Assembly (NCBI GenBank): GCA_040389065.1
Contig: JAZKAR010000006.1
Span: 62,001-126,000, forward strand
Reading direction: 5' to 3'
Origin: JAZKAR01 sp040389065
Lineage (GTDB): Bacteria; Pseudomonadota; Gammaproteobacteria; Burkholderiales; Casimicrobiaceae
DNA: 64,000 nt
Position 1 is the stretch's first letter; each line of letters starts with the position of its first letter. Shown one piece after another: positions 52,739 through 62,068 of this stretch. The notes under the pieces were generated by a model. It was not told where the DNA came from, did no database searches, and saw nothing but the letters and a program-made list of their open reading frames with translations. The translations under genes and the position numbers were made by a program.

Positions 52739-53842
52739 TTATGTGCCTTTTTGAATAAGCCCACCTGAAGCATCAAATTGAGGCCAATGATGTTCGAGAT
52801 TAAGTTCTTTGAGTGCTGAATTAAGATAGCTTCGATCAATCCAGCTATCCACATCAAAAGGTTTCCGAATCAGCTTAAACGTATACGCATCTTTAACTGA
52901 TTGTTTAGTACGCTCTACAATAAAGGGATCAAAAAGCGGATTAAGTCGATGGGTAAGGGGAACGCCTTGGTATTCTTGCCGATACACATATTCAGGTATG
53001 CTGCCTGCTGATCCCCATAACTTGAAAACGGCATCACGATTTTTTTCTTCTGATGTCCAGTAAGCGGCTTTCACTAATGACTTTACAACGCGCTGAGTGA
53101 TTTGAGGGTAAGCTTTTGCAAACTTCTGATTCGCAACAATAAAGCCTTGCAATGAGGCAGAGGGAAGGCTTTTTGTATGATAGATAATGCGCGCTTTACC
53201 TTCTTTTTGAAATTTTACGAGTTCAAGCGTACTAAAAAAAGCATCGATATCGCCTGAGAAAAAAGCAGACTTCGCCGTAGCGGGATCCATACTAATCACT
53301 TTGATATCTTTTTCAGAAAATCCAGCAGAAGCAAATACGCGGTTAGCTGCAAGCTGAGAGGCTGTGCCTTTATTGAAAGAAACACGCTTACCTTTTAAAT
53401 CAGCCAGGGTTTTAATAGGGCTATTGGGCAATACACCAATATAGCTATCAGAGCGTGAGGTACCTACTAAAACCAGGCGAGTATCAAGCCCCACTGACCG
53501 CCCAATAATCGAAGGCAAATCACCTAAAGAAGTAAAGTCTAATTGATTATTCGAGATGGCTTCGTTTACAGCAGGGCCTTGGCCTTTAAAGAATATCCAT
53601 TCAATTTTGATGCCATCTTTAGCAAATTCGTTTTCAAGTAAACGCTGTGTTTGAGCAACCGATATCCAACCTGTCGATACACGAGGAGGGTTACCTATGC
53701 CCGCTGTTGAAATACCAAAACGTATAACATTAGGTGTTGAACTGGCATAAGCCGGAGAAAAAATTGAAACAGCTAATATAAATATAGTAGCGAAAGAAGG
53801 CCGAAAAACCTTCTTGAAATGTGATACAACCTTCGAACGCAT
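52739..53842 (-). CDS. Sulfonate/taurine-type ABC substrate-binding protein (second)
   Basis: The 367-residue protein has a signal peptide (MRSKVVSHFKKVF..., cleaved near AYA-SS) and the SsuA fold: IRFGISTAGIGNPPR, SLGDLPSIIGRSVG, LADLKGKRVSFNKGTASQ and FDVDSWIDRSYLNSALK. ATG 53842 follows GGAG; the TTG 12 bases upstream is rejected. It is paralogous to 8772-9833. No permease or ATPase is beside it, so it may share the transporter at 11-16 kb. It follows the monooxygenase gene by 42 bases. Confidence 0.87.
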   Translation of the reverse strand: MRSKVVSHFKKVFRPSFATIFILAVSIFSPAYASSTPNVIRFGISTAGIGNPPRVSTGWISVAQTQRLLENEFAKDGIKIEWIFFKGQGPAVNEAISNNQLDFTSLGDLPSIIGRSVGLDTRLVLVGTSRSDSYIGVLPNSPIKTLADLKGKRVSFNKGTASQLAANRVFASAGFSEKDIKVISMDPATAKSAFFSGDIDAFFSTLELVKFQKEGKARIIYHTKSLPSASLQGFIVANQKFAKAYPQITQRVVKSLVKAAYWTSEEKNRDAVFKLWGSAGSIPEYVYRQEYQGVPLTHRLNPLFDPFIVERTKQSVKDAYTFKLIRKPFDVDSWIDRSYLNSALKELNLEHHWPQFDASGGLIQKGT

Positions 53843-53884
53843 GTGAAGCTCCAAACCTATGTAATACTCTATTTAAGCAATTAA

Positions 53885-55243
53885 TTAAGCTGCTTGCGAT
53901 GTTGCAAATTGTGATGATGCAAAGCGGTTAAGAGGGCGCTTTAAGCCAAGATTTTCTCTTAGCGTTTTACCTTCATAGGCTGTTCTAAATAACCCTCTGC
54001 GTTGCAATTCAGGAATAACAAGATCTACAAAATCATCTAATCCTCCTGGCAAGAAGGGAGGCATGATATTGAATCCGTCAGCCGCGTTATTTTCAAACCA
54101 GTTTTGCAAGTGATCTGCAACTTCTTTAACAGAGCCTACAATTGTCCAATGACCGCGTGCACCAGCAACCCATAGATATAAATCGCGAATAGTAAAGTTA
54201 TGGGTACGGGCAATTTCAAGCATTAATTTTTGCCGGCTTTTCATGCCATTGGTTTCAGGTAAATCAGGCACGGGGCCATCGAGAGGATAATTAGAAAGAT
54301 CGGTGCTGCCTATGAGACCCGACAAAAGATTCAGGCCTACTTCAGGTAAAATTAAATCTTGTAATTGTTGATATTTGATATGCGCTTCTTCATGAGTACG
54401 GCCTATAACGGGAAAGACGCCAGGCATAACCTTCAGATCATCAGCATCGCGACCATAGCGGGCTAATCTGCCTTTTACATCTTGATAAAAGGCTTGTGCT
54501 TCTTCTAAGGTTTGCTGGGCAGTAAAAATAACTTCCGCTGTTTCTGCTGCTAATTCTTTACCTGCTTCCGAAGAGCCTGCCTGAACAATGACAGGATACC
54601 CTTGCGGAGGGCGCGGAACATTTAAAGGCCCTTTTACGGAAAAAAACTTACCTTTATGATTAATTTCATGCCGCTTATTGGGATTAAAAAATTGCCCAAT
54701 GTCTTTATTACGAATAAACGCATCGTCTTCCCAACTATCCCACAGGCTTTTTACGACATCAACAAATTCATGAGCGCGCTGGTAACGCAAAGCGTGGTCA
54801 GGGTGTGATTCAAGGCCAAAATTAGATGCGGTTTGTTGATTGCCGGTGGTAACAACGTTCCAACCAGCTCTACCCGCTGAAATATGATCTAGTGAAGCAA
54901 ATTTACGTGCAAGGATATATGGGTCTTCGTAGGTAGTAGAGGCGGTAGCAACAAAACCAATATGAGACGTAACGACAGATAACGCAGAGAATAGGGTTAT
55001 TGGTTCAAAGCTCCCGCCCCAGGCATTTTTGCCCTGATTATTTTGAGGCCCGCCATTGCCCAGCCCTGCTGCTAATCCATCTGCAAGAAAAATAGTATCA
55101 AAAAGTCCGCGCTCTGCGGTTTGAGCAAGTTTTTTATAATGTTCAAGATTAATTCCCCCATCTGCCTGTGCATCGGGATGACGCCACGCTGCTACGTGAT
55201 GACCAGGGCCTGGTAAAAAAGCTCCTAAATGGATATGGCTCAT
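53885..55243 (-). CDS. NtaA/SnaA/DszA-family FMN-dependent monooxygenase (second)
   Basis: The 452-residue enzyme shows the same landmarks as the first: LGAFLPGPGHHVAAWRHPDA, FLADGLAAG, LFSALSVVTSHIGFVATAST, YPVIVQAGSSEAG and ADGFNIMPPF. It is first in a three-gene operon under a sigma-54 promoter that points at it. Two such enzymes with separate operons and the same promoter class suggest two related sulfur substrates. GGAAAC precedes ATG 55243. Confidence 0.9.
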   Translation of the reverse strand: MSHIHLGAFLPGPGHHVAAWRHPDAQADGGINLEHYKKLAQTAERGLFDTIFLADGLAAGLGNGGPQNNQGKNAWGGSFEPITLFSALSVVTSHIGFVATASTTYEDPYILARKFASLDHISAGRAGWNVVTTGNQQTASNFGLESHPDHALRYQRAHEFVDVVKSLWDSWEDDAFIRNKDIGQFFNPNKRHEINHKGKFFSVKGPLNVPRPPQGYPVIVQAGSSEAGKELAAETAEVIFTAQQTLEEAQAFYQDVKGRLARYGRDADDLKVMPGVFPVIGRTHEEAHIKYQQLQDLILPEVGLNLLSGLIGSTDLSNYPLDGPVPDLPETNGMKSRQKLMLEIARTHNFTIRDLYLWVAGARGHWTIVGSVKEVADHLQNWFENNAADGFNIMPPFLPGGLDDFVDLVIPELQRRGLFRTAYEGKTLRENLGLKRPLNRFASSQFATSQAA

Positions 55244-55309
55244 AAAAATTGTTTCCTTATTGTTTGAACGAATGCTTATCTATATAAACAAGCTAATAAA
55301 GCATAGTAA

Positions 55310-55324
55310 GCAAAATTCATTCCA
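55310..55324 (-). promoter_or_regulatory. Sigma-54 promoter of the second monooxygenase operon
   Basis: On the minus strand, TGGAATGAATTTTGC has GG at 55323-55322 and GC at 55311-55310 with ten bases between. Apart from two base changes it matches the 5277 and 38258 sites. ATG is 67 bases downstream. Confidence 0.85.
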
Positions 55325-55778
55325 TAATAAGATATTGATAATAAGTGTAATTATTTTGTTGGTGTGCAATGAATGTGTTTAAAGTAAGCAAAATGCTTGG
55401 AATGAAACAGAACGTTATTAAAGACAAGCGAAAGAAAATAAAAATTATTTAAATTGTTTTTGAGTACTTTGGAGTACAAATGAATAAGTTGTTTTTTATA
55501 TAACATGTATTGATTAAAGGGCGCTTTTTAATATTAAAAAATTATTTTTTTTATTGTTTTGTTTACATAATTGGGGATTATATAGTTATGCCGCATCGGT
55601 GAAATTTTTTTAAATTCTATATTTCAAAAAAGAATAATTTTATGCATTAAAAATCACTCATAAAATTAAATTAAAATGCAGCGCGAGGCTATTAATTAAA
55701 TGCTATTTACGCTAAAATATAGCAGTAGAAAAAATATTTTTAATAAAGCATAATTATTTTTTTACAACTTAAAAGTAT
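55325..55778. other. AT-rich spacer with no visible gene
   Basis: Very AT-rich; no frame has a ribosome-binding site. A second GGAATGAAA stretch near 55399 lacks the -12 GC. Confidence 0.4.
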
Positions 55779-55895
55779 TAGAAGTTACACAGCTGAGCGA
55801 TATCAAGACAGGGCAACGTAGACAGTATAAATAGTACGGCGAGTTGACATAACGCGGGGTGTCCCATGCTGAAAGAGCCAAGTGCGTAACTTCTA
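55779..55895. repeat. Family A palindromic repeat, full copy, reverse orientation
   Basis: TAGAAGTTACACAGCTGAGC opens it and CAAGTGCGTAACTTCTA closes it. The centre (GGGCAACGTAGACAGTA, GCGGGGTGTCCCATGC) has the same orientation as 45780. It lies 19 bases before the next start codon. Confidence 0.88.
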
Positions 55896-55914
55896 TGTGT
55901 ATTGGAGATCTGAA

Positions 55915-56046
55915 ATGCCGCAAAAAAGTCATACTGATACCTCCAAACATATTGAAAAAGCTGCTAAACATCATCTTAAAGGCGGCAGCACACATGATGA
56001 GAATCATAAAAAGTTTGAGAATGATGACGCATTAACGCGACAATAG
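55915..56046 (+). CDS. Small hydrophilic His/Lys-rich protein
   Basis: A 43-residue frame (MPQKSHTDTSKHIEKAAKHH...) has GGAGAT seven bases before ATG and ends at TAG. It is rich in Lys, His, Asp and Asn with LKGGSTHDENHKKF in the middle, and has no hydrophobic core, as in small general-stress proteins that are often disordered. The neighbours (membrane protein, CBS pair, DUF4142, catalase) are stress-type genes. It is short enough to be missed by gene finders. Confidence 0.65.
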   Translation: MPQKSHTDTSKHIEKAAKHHLKGGSTHDENHKKFENDDALTRQ

Positions 56047-56667
56047 GCTCTTCATAAGTATGCAAATGCAGCAATTAAAATGAATGAAAAAACTTGTAGT
56101 TAACCATAATTTAATAAGTTGTCTTTATAAGTTGCTTGGTAGTGTAAAGATCTATGGAAAAGTACTTTTAATACAATAAGTATTTTAAATATCTTCAATT
56201 TATTCTATTTTTATTATCATTTGCTTGAATAAAATTTAGATGCAAATGGCTAGGTTATTTTTAATTATCAATAGGCTGATAAGAATATTATAGCAAATTG
56301 AAATATTAATTTTGACAGGTAGTATAAATTAAAAAAAAGGAGATACCGTTTGAGAATATTTTCATAGATAAAAAGGGGTGAAATAAAGTTAGTTATTTAT
56401 TAAAAATAAGTGGCTAGAACCCGTGTTAAGAAAACTGCAATTCAATATATAGTATGTATAAAGAACAGTAACTTAAATTTCGTATTCAAAACCATTTATT
56501 TCAATAACTTACTTTTAAAAAAATTATATTGATGTGGCTCCTAGGTTATACCCCGCAATACGTTGTAACAAGAGCTGAGGAGTTATCTATTTCCTTTGTC
56601 ATTTAAAAGCAGCATCTCACATGTAAAACATGTTTATCCAGCAAGCTTATTTCATAAGGAATTTATT
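56047..56667. other. AT-rich spacer with no visible gene
   Basis: No reading frame is convincing. It must hold the promoter of the following membrane protein gene; TTATACC near 56548 could be a -10, without a clear -35. Confidence 0.4.
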
Positions 56668-57564
56668 ATGCAGCCACAATCTTCTATTCCAAACGCGTAT
56701 TCTGTTTCAGCCCCTTATGGGCAGACCGATGCAAATTTCTCAGGTGTTTCTTGGCCTGCTATATTTGCAGGCACAGTAGCCGCAGCAGCGCTTAGCTATA
56801 TTCTTGCGCTGTTGGGGTTCGGGTTAGGTTTGTCAGCGATTTCTCCTTGGGAAAACAAAGGAGTAAGTGCCGAAACATTTGGAACTACTACAATTATTTG
56901 GTTAGCAGTTACTCAAATTATTGCAGGTTGTATGGGTGGCTACTTGGCAGGGCGTCTGCGAGTCAAATGGAGTGCAGTTCATAATGATGAAGTGTATTTT
57001 CGCGATACCGCCCATGGGTTGCTGGTATGGGCAGTTTCTACGTTAATTACAGTTGTTTTTTTGAGTAGCGCTGCTACAAGTATTATTAAAGGTGGGGTAA
57101 AAGCCGGAAGCGAAATGGTGTCTGGTGCCGCCAATTTAATTGCTAACCACGATTTACCTAATGGAAAAATCAGTGCCTCAGTAAATTCATTATTTCGTTC
57201 TGAGCAACCTTCAGCAGAAGCAGATAATAAATCAACAGAAATAGAAGCTGGTAAAGTTATTGTTAATAGTATCAATAATGGCGGTTTATCTAATGAAGAT
57301 AAAAGTTACTTAGGCCATTTAGTCGCTAAACGCACCGGCGTATCAGAGGCAGAAGCTGAAAAGCGTGTGGCAGATGTTTACGCTCAAACAGAAAAAACAA
57401 TGAAAGATGCAGAAATAGCAGCAAAAGAGGCGCTTAATAAAGCTCGTAAAGTTGCAGCAATGGCAGCATTATGGATGTTTGTAACACATTTATGTGGAGC
57501 ATTCTTTTCAAGTATCGCAGCTACATGGGGTGGAAAACAACGCGATAATATTCCAGTTTTATAA
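56668..57564 (+). CDS. TIGR04086/PhnA-like membrane protein
   Basis: ATG at 56668 follows AAGGAA; upstream ATGs would precede the domain. A first helix (SGVSWPAIFAGTVAAAALSY) and GLGLSAISPWE are typical of this family, then a second helix (IIWLAVTQIIAGCMGGYLAGR), a third (GLLVWAVSTLITVVFLSSA), a soluble acidic/helical region of about 120 residues and a last helix (AAMAALWMFVTHLCGAFFSS). Function is unknown; genes of this type often lie among stress genes. The neighbour after it is a tiny membrane protein. Confidence 0.8.
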   Translation: MQPQSSIPNAYSVSAPYGQTDANFSGVSWPAIFAGTVAAAALSYILALLGFGLGLSAISPWENKGVSAETFGTTTIIWLAVTQIIAGCMGGYLAGRLRVKWSAVHNDEVYFRDTAHGLLVWAVSTLITVVFLSSAATSIIKGGVKAGSEMVSGAANLIANHDLPNGKISASVNSLFRSEQPSAEADNKSTEIEAGKVIVNSINNGGLSNEDKSYLGHLVAKRTGVSEAEAEKRVADVYAQTEKTMKDAEIAAKEALNKARKVAAMAALWMFVTHLCGAFFSSIAATWGGKQRDNIPVL

Positions 57565-57637
57565 GTTTTATAAGTTTTATAATAAGGAATTTTTTAGCCT
57601 ACAAAAGTTGGTGTCTTTCATTCATTAGGAGATTAAT

Positions 57638-57712
57638 ATGCGTTCAATACTTTTATATTTACTTGGTATTCCTATTCCTATCATTATTTTAATTGCTTTA
57701 TTTAGTCATTAA
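57638..57712 (+). CDS. Tiny single-helix membrane protein (24 residues)
   Basis: ATG at 57638 follows AGGAG with a good spacing. The product MRSILLYLLGIPIPIIILIA-LFSH is one hydrophobic helix with a PIP turn. Similar PIPII micro-proteins occur near membrane genes in other Proteobacteria, to my memory. It follows the TIGR04086-like gene by 73 bases and is probably in the same transcript. Confidence 0.6.
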   Translation: MRSILLYLLGIPIPIIILIALFSH

Positions 57713-57789
57713 TTAGGCGTTAATATTTAACAAGAAGGGTAGAATTCAGAATAAAAGCTATCGAAATTTTTGAGATGTTTTTATATTCT

Positions 57790-57906
57790 TAGAAGTTACA
57801 CAATTGGCTCTCTCCGCGTGGGACGCCCCGCGTTATAGCAACTTGCCGTACTTCTTGTACTGTCTGCGTTGCCATGCCTTGATAGCGCTCAACTGCGTAA
57901 TTTCTA
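57790..57906. repeat. Family A palindromic repeat, nearly full copy
   Basis: TAGAAGTTACACAATTGGC at the left and CAACTGCGTAATTTCTA at the right; the inner GTGGGACGCCCCGCG is present but its partner is shortened. Confidence 0.88.
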
Positions 57907-57914
57907 ATTCTATC

Positions 57915-57969
57915 TTTCTTGTTGATAAAAAAAGCTTGTTCAAAACAGGCTTTTTTTATCAACAAGAAA
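57915..57969. terminator. Long perfect hairpin terminator
   Basis: Two 21-base arms (57915-57935 and 57949-57969) are exact complements, starting TTTCTTGTTGAT and ending in a run of seven A/T pairs. The loop is 13 bases. It lies between two family A copies and likely ends the membrane-protein transcript. Confidence 0.75.
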
Positions 57970-58078
57970 TAAATAGCATAGTCCTATACTAATCTTAACT
58001 TTTATTCTATATGATGAATCTTTAAAATGTAAGTTCAGGGGTGGCAATAATAAATAACCTTAACAGGTTAATTATACT

Positions 58079-58196
58079 TAGAAGTTACGCAGTTGGGTTC
58101 TCTCTGCTTGGGACGCCCCGCGTTACAGCAACTTGCCGTACTGCATGTACTGTCTTCGTTGCTCTGCTTTGATAGAACCCAACTGTGTAACTTCTA
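58079..58196. repeat. Family A palindromic repeat, full copy
   Basis: TAGAAGTTACGCAGTTGGG at the left and CCCAACTGTGTAACTTCTA at the right; inner blocks match 7008 in order. ATACT flanks both sides, a possible target duplication. Confidence 0.9.
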
Positions 58197-58256
58197 ATAC
58201 TAATAAAAATAAATTGCTAATTAAAAAAATATACTTTCTAAGAGACTATCTAAATT

Positions 58257-59480
58257 ATGTCAATTACACAAAGGCAGCAACGTTTTATTATTACGAATAG
58301 TACGGATGATGGAGCGCCCGCCTGTATGCCTTCTCAGGTTGTTCTTGTTATGCAAGGGGGGGGAGCACTTGGAGCTTATCAAGCAGGGGTGTATACAGCT
58401 TTATTTGAGGCAGGATTAGAACCTGATTGGATTATTGGTACTTCAATCGGCGCTATTAATGGTGCTATTATTGCAGGTAATCCACCCGAAACGCGATTAC
58501 AACAGCTAACCGCTTTTTGGGATGAAATGGAGCATAATAGTACCGCAGGATTATTTGGGTGGTCTTCAATGCTATCAAAAATGGTCTCAAATTTTTTTAC
58601 GTTTACACAAGGTATTCCAGGGTTTTTCTCACCCAATCCTTTATCTAACTTAGGGCCATATGCTAAGTTAGGCTCAGAAAATGCATCTTATTATCGAACC
58701 CATCCATTAAAGAAAACATTAAGCAAGCTTGTGGATTTTGAGTATTTGAAATCTAGCCCTATACGGTTGACATTAAGCGCAGTAGAAATTCAAACAGGGC
58801 AGTTGCATTATTTTGATAGCCGTCATATCCCAATTCAACTTGATCATATTATGGCTTCAGGAGCATTGCCTCCTGCGTTTCCGGCAGTACGAATCGATGA
58901 TAAAATTTATTGGGATGGAGGGCTGTATTCTAATACGCCGATAGAAGTGATTTTTAACCAAGAGCAAAGACACAATTCGCTAATTTTTTCTGTTAATTTG
59001 TGGAATTCACTTGGTAAAGAACCCCAAACCATGTTGGATGTAATGGGGCGTGAAAAAGATATTCAATACGCTAGTCGGCTAAATAGTTATCTTTATCATC
59101 AAAAGCAAATGCAGTTACTTAGACAAATCATTTTAAGATTAGTAAAAAAAATGCCTGAGGAGCTGCAAGAGCAAGGCGCTATTCGACAGCTTGAGGCCTA
59201 TGGGTGCTCAAGAACTATGCACGTAGTACAACTTTTAGCGCCTAATTTAAAAAATGAGGATTATACAAAAGATATAGATTTTAGCCCTGAAGGCATACGT
59301 ACACGGCGTAAAGCGGGCTATGATGATACAGTGTGGGCACTTAAAAAAAGGCCTTGGCAAAATGCCATTGAGAAATTTGATGCTGTTTTAGTTCATGATG
59401 TCACCACATTACGAACGGGCGAAAAAAATTCAATGTGCACACCAGGCGCTGATATAAGCCAGCCTAAAATGGTAAACTAA
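58257..59480 (+). CDS. Patatin-like phospholipase with DUF3734-type C terminus
   Basis: The 407-residue protein has the oxyanion loop MQGGGALGAYQAGVY near residue 33, the nucleophile elbow IIGTSIGAINGA (Ser in GTSIG) and the catalytic DGGLYSNTP near residue 219, which together form the patatin Ser-Asp dyad. The C-terminal half (ASRLNSYLYHQKQMQLLRQ, YDDTVWALKKRPW) matches the DUF3734 partner domain. Such proteins are cytosolic or membrane-associated lipid hydrolases. There is no signal peptide and no type V-secretion domain. The ribosome-binding site is weak. Confidence 0.88.
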   Translation: MSITQRQQRFIITNSTDDGAPACMPSQVVLVMQGGGALGAYQAGVYTALFEAGLEPDWIIGTSIGAINGAIIAGNPPETRLQQLTAFWDEMEHNSTAGLFGWSSMLSKMVSNFFTFTQGIPGFFSPNPLSNLGPYAKLGSENASYYRTHPLKKTLSKLVDFEYLKSSPIRLTLSAVEIQTGQLHYFDSRHIPIQLDHIMASGALPPAFPAVRIDDKIYWDGGLYSNTPIEVIFNQEQRHNSLIFSVNLWNSLGKEPQTMLDVMGREKDIQYASRLNSYLYHQKQMQLLRQIILRLVKKMPEELQEQGAIRQLEAYGCSRTMHVVQLLAPNLKNEDYTKDIDFSPEGIRTRRKAGYDDTVWALKKRPWQNAIEKFDAVLVHDVTTLRTGEKNSMCTPGADISQPKMVN

Positions 59481-59486
59481 TTATTT

Positions 59487-59601
59487 TAGAAGTTACGCAG
59501 TTGGTTATTCTCTCTGCGTTATATCAACTTGCTGCCGTACCATCTGTGTGGCTATGCGTGGCATCCCATGCCTTGATAGAATCAAACTGTCTAACGTCTA
59601 T
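59487..59601. repeat. Family A palindromic repeat, slightly decayed
   Basis: TAGAAGTTACGCAGTTGGTT at the left and CAAACTGTCTAACGTCTA at the right. It starts seven bases after the patatin stop. Confidence 0.82.
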
Positions 59602-59624
59602 ATTTTTAATATGATAAAACTAAA

Positions 59625-59692
59625 ATGGCGGTTCTGAAGAATTTAAAATCATTCAATACGCAATATAATATTAAACCTTTCAGGATCGCCAT
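59625..59692 (-). terminator. Possible hairpin after the CBS gene
   Basis: ATGGCGGTTCTGAA and TTCAGGATCGCCAT pair imperfectly around a long AT-rich loop, downstream of the minus-strand CBS gene. The weak pairing and long loop keep confidence low. Confidence 0.35.
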
Positions 59693-59700
59693 GTTTAATA

Positions 59701-60153
59701 TTATTGAAGAGCCATACTAGAGGGAGTGGCAGGTTTAGCAGGGTAAGAAATATCTTTTAATGTTTCAGCTGCTTCTCTTGATGAGTGTTTAGCCGCTATA
59801 TCACCTAACGATACAATTCCTACTAGTTTCTTTTGTCTATTCATAACAGGTATTCGTCGTATCTGAATATCACTCATCTTTTCACTAACTTCTTCAATTT
59901 GTTGATCATCAAAACACCAGTGAACATCAGAACTCATCACCTCTTTAATAGTCGTTTTATTAATATCTTTACCATAAGCTACTCCTCGAATAGCGATATC
60001 GCGATCAGTGACCATTCCTATTAACTTATCACCATCGCATACAGGAATACCTCCTACGTTTAACTCACTCATAAGCTGAGCAGCTGTTTGTAAAGAGTTA
60101 TCGGGTTTTAACACCTTAACATCTGTGCTCATGATTTCTGAGATTAAGTTCAT
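59701..60153 (-). CDS. CBS-domain pair protein
   Basis: Two CBS domains fill residues 1-130: NLISEIMSTDVKVLKPDNSL with NVGGIPVCDGDKLIGMVTDR, then TIKEVMSSDVHWCFDDQQI with RRIPVMNRQKKLVGIVSLGD. They form a Bateman module that senses adenosine ligands. The last 20 residues are flexible. GGAG precedes the ATG. As a stand-alone sensor it probably partners another protein; stress-response CBS proteins of this size are common. Confidence 0.9.
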   Translation of the reverse strand: MNLISEIMSTDVKVLKPDNSLQTAAQLMSELNVGGIPVCDGDKLIGMVTDRDIAIRGVAYGKDINKTTIKEVMSSDVHWCFDDQQIEEVSEKMSDIQIRRIPVMNRQKKLVGIVSLGDIAAKHSSREAAETLKDISYPAKPATPSSMALQ

Positions 60154-60354
60154 TTTAGCTCCTTTTATGTGTTGTTTACGTGTTATTACGCTGACATCTT
60201 TTCATAGAAAATAAGGAACTTATAACAAAAACTATATATCTTTTAATGCCTATTTTTTAACGATTTATATGTAAAAAATAGGCATATTGATTTAAATAAG
60301 CGTAATTAAATTTTAAAAATAGTGCTTATTAAAAATGATGACAATGGATGAAAA

Positions 60355-60912
60355 TTACTGGGCTTTACTTATTTTATTTTTTAAGTCTTCAGCCATTTTG
60401 AGATGATGCTCTAGAGAAGGAAGTGTTTTGGTAATAAATGCTTTTAACTCTGGGTCTTTCACGTCCTTTTCGGCCTTTTTAAATAAAGCCACTGCATCTT
60501 TATGTGCCGCAACCCCTATTTCCTCAACATATTTTTGATCATATTTAGCATCTTGTAACGTATTTAATTTATCAATTTTACTTTGATGTTTTGTACTTGG
60601 CGCTACAGGTACTGAAATTCCTTTAGTGGTCGCTATTTTTTTCAGTTCTTCATCCACAGCAGTATGATCTTTTACCATTGCATCTGCAAATGCTTTTATT
60701 TCAGATGATTTACTTTTAAGTTGCGCTTGGGTGCTGGCTGTTACTTCTGTAGTGCCTGCATCTGCCGCTTTTAATATAAAATCTTTATCAGCAGCAGGAA
60801 TATCTGCCCACGCAGTCGATTGAGTAATAAGCAGTGCTAAAGCAGCACTGCTTGCTAACACTAGTTTTTTAAAAGAAAATGAATGCACCGTAATTTTTTT
60901 AGATAAAAGCAT
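60355..60912 (-). CDS. DUF4142 periplasmic protein
   Basis: A signal peptide ends in TAWA (cleavage before DIPAADKDF). The rest is the DUF4142 ferritin-like four-helix region: DIPAADKDFILKAADAGTTE, AFADAMVKDHTAVDEELKK, AHKDAVALFKKAEKDV and LPSLEHHLKMAEDLKN, with the conserved D-H and H-x-x-x-A patterns. Such proteins are exported stress proteins of unknown mechanism. GGAG precedes the ATG. It lies in the stress cluster. Confidence 0.88.
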   Translation of the reverse strand: MLLSKKITVHSFSFKKLVLASSAALALLITQSTAWADIPAADKDFILKAADAGTTEVTASTQAQLKSKSSEIKAFADAMVKDHTAVDEELKKIATTKGISVPVAPSTKHQSKIDKLNTLQDAKYDQKYVEEIGVAAHKDAVALFKKAEKDVKDPELKAFITKTLPSLEHHLKMAEDLKNKISKAQ

Positions 60913-62068
60913 GTTTTACTCCTTCTTATGAATAAAATAAAATTTTTTGTGAATGAATACCTACTGCAACCCTTAAATGATTTTTATATAAATAGTGCAA
61001 TATAATGTTTTTATGGAATAATCAAATTTTACTTTATTAAAATAAAGTGACGAGCTATTTTCTAGTGTTAAGATTAGTACGTGATGCTAAAAAATATTCA
61101 TTAGCAATAACACAATTAACTAAGAGAAAGAGTGATGGTATTAGTTATGCTATTGGCATTGCTGTATTAAAAATTAGCTTTGCATAGCTATGCTAACTAA
61201 TAAATGCTTGGTTCAATCTGACAATCTGTTGAATTAAGCATATTAGAAATAACTAATAAAAATTTTGAACTTCGTGTGGGTTGGAACTAGAACTCTATAT
61301 TTATTAAAACGAATAGTCTTCATTTTTGACGTATCCTTCAAATCAACATAAGTTAATAATGAAAATACTAATATGAGTAATTGTTCATAGTTATGATATC
61401 ACCAAATTTCTCATTAAGTAATCTTTATTTGAAAAATGTTTTTATTTTTCTGTTAAATCAAAAACTTTTTATTGATATGATAATTTGGCATATTGTAGTA
61501 AGAAAAAATTATTTAATAATTTCATTATTATTTCTCTTGTTATTTCCCTGTTAATATAATCAGCTTATAAAAGATGTAAAAAATTTTTTAGTGGCACTTA
61601 AATCTTTGATAAAAATAATGGCGTATTTATTAATTTAATTATATTTAAAGTAAGTGATTGATAATTTTGATTTTGTTTTTGTGGAAAGTAAAACTCGTGT
61701 GTAATGAAAGTAATAGTTTTCTTTTTTTTTGCGATTTTAAAAGTTTTTTTATAATTATAAATTATATTTTAATTCTAGTTTTTGAATAATTAAGTCTTTT
61801 TGAATTTTATTATTTTTAATGATTAGTGTATATTATTAAGAATATAACAATTATCATTCGCTTTAATTATTTACTTGGTAAATTTTTTTATGTTATCCCC
61901 ATTGATAAGCTAAGAAATAAAGGCTAAAGAGTGGTGATTTTATTTTTGGTATAACCATAATTTTTTATAAAACTAATATTAGATTTGGTTTGAAAAATAA
62001 TTTTCATGTTTAAAGTAATATTTTTCTTGTTCTAATTTCTTCATTCAATCTTTTTAAAAGGAAATGTT
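60913..62068. other. Long AT-rich spacer with no visible gene
   Basis: This stretch has no frame with start codon, ribosome-binding site and sensible protein on either strand, and is among the most AT-rich parts of the window. It holds the catalase promoter. The region is long enough for upstream regulation or a small RNA, but nothing is demonstrable by eye. Confidence 0.45.
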
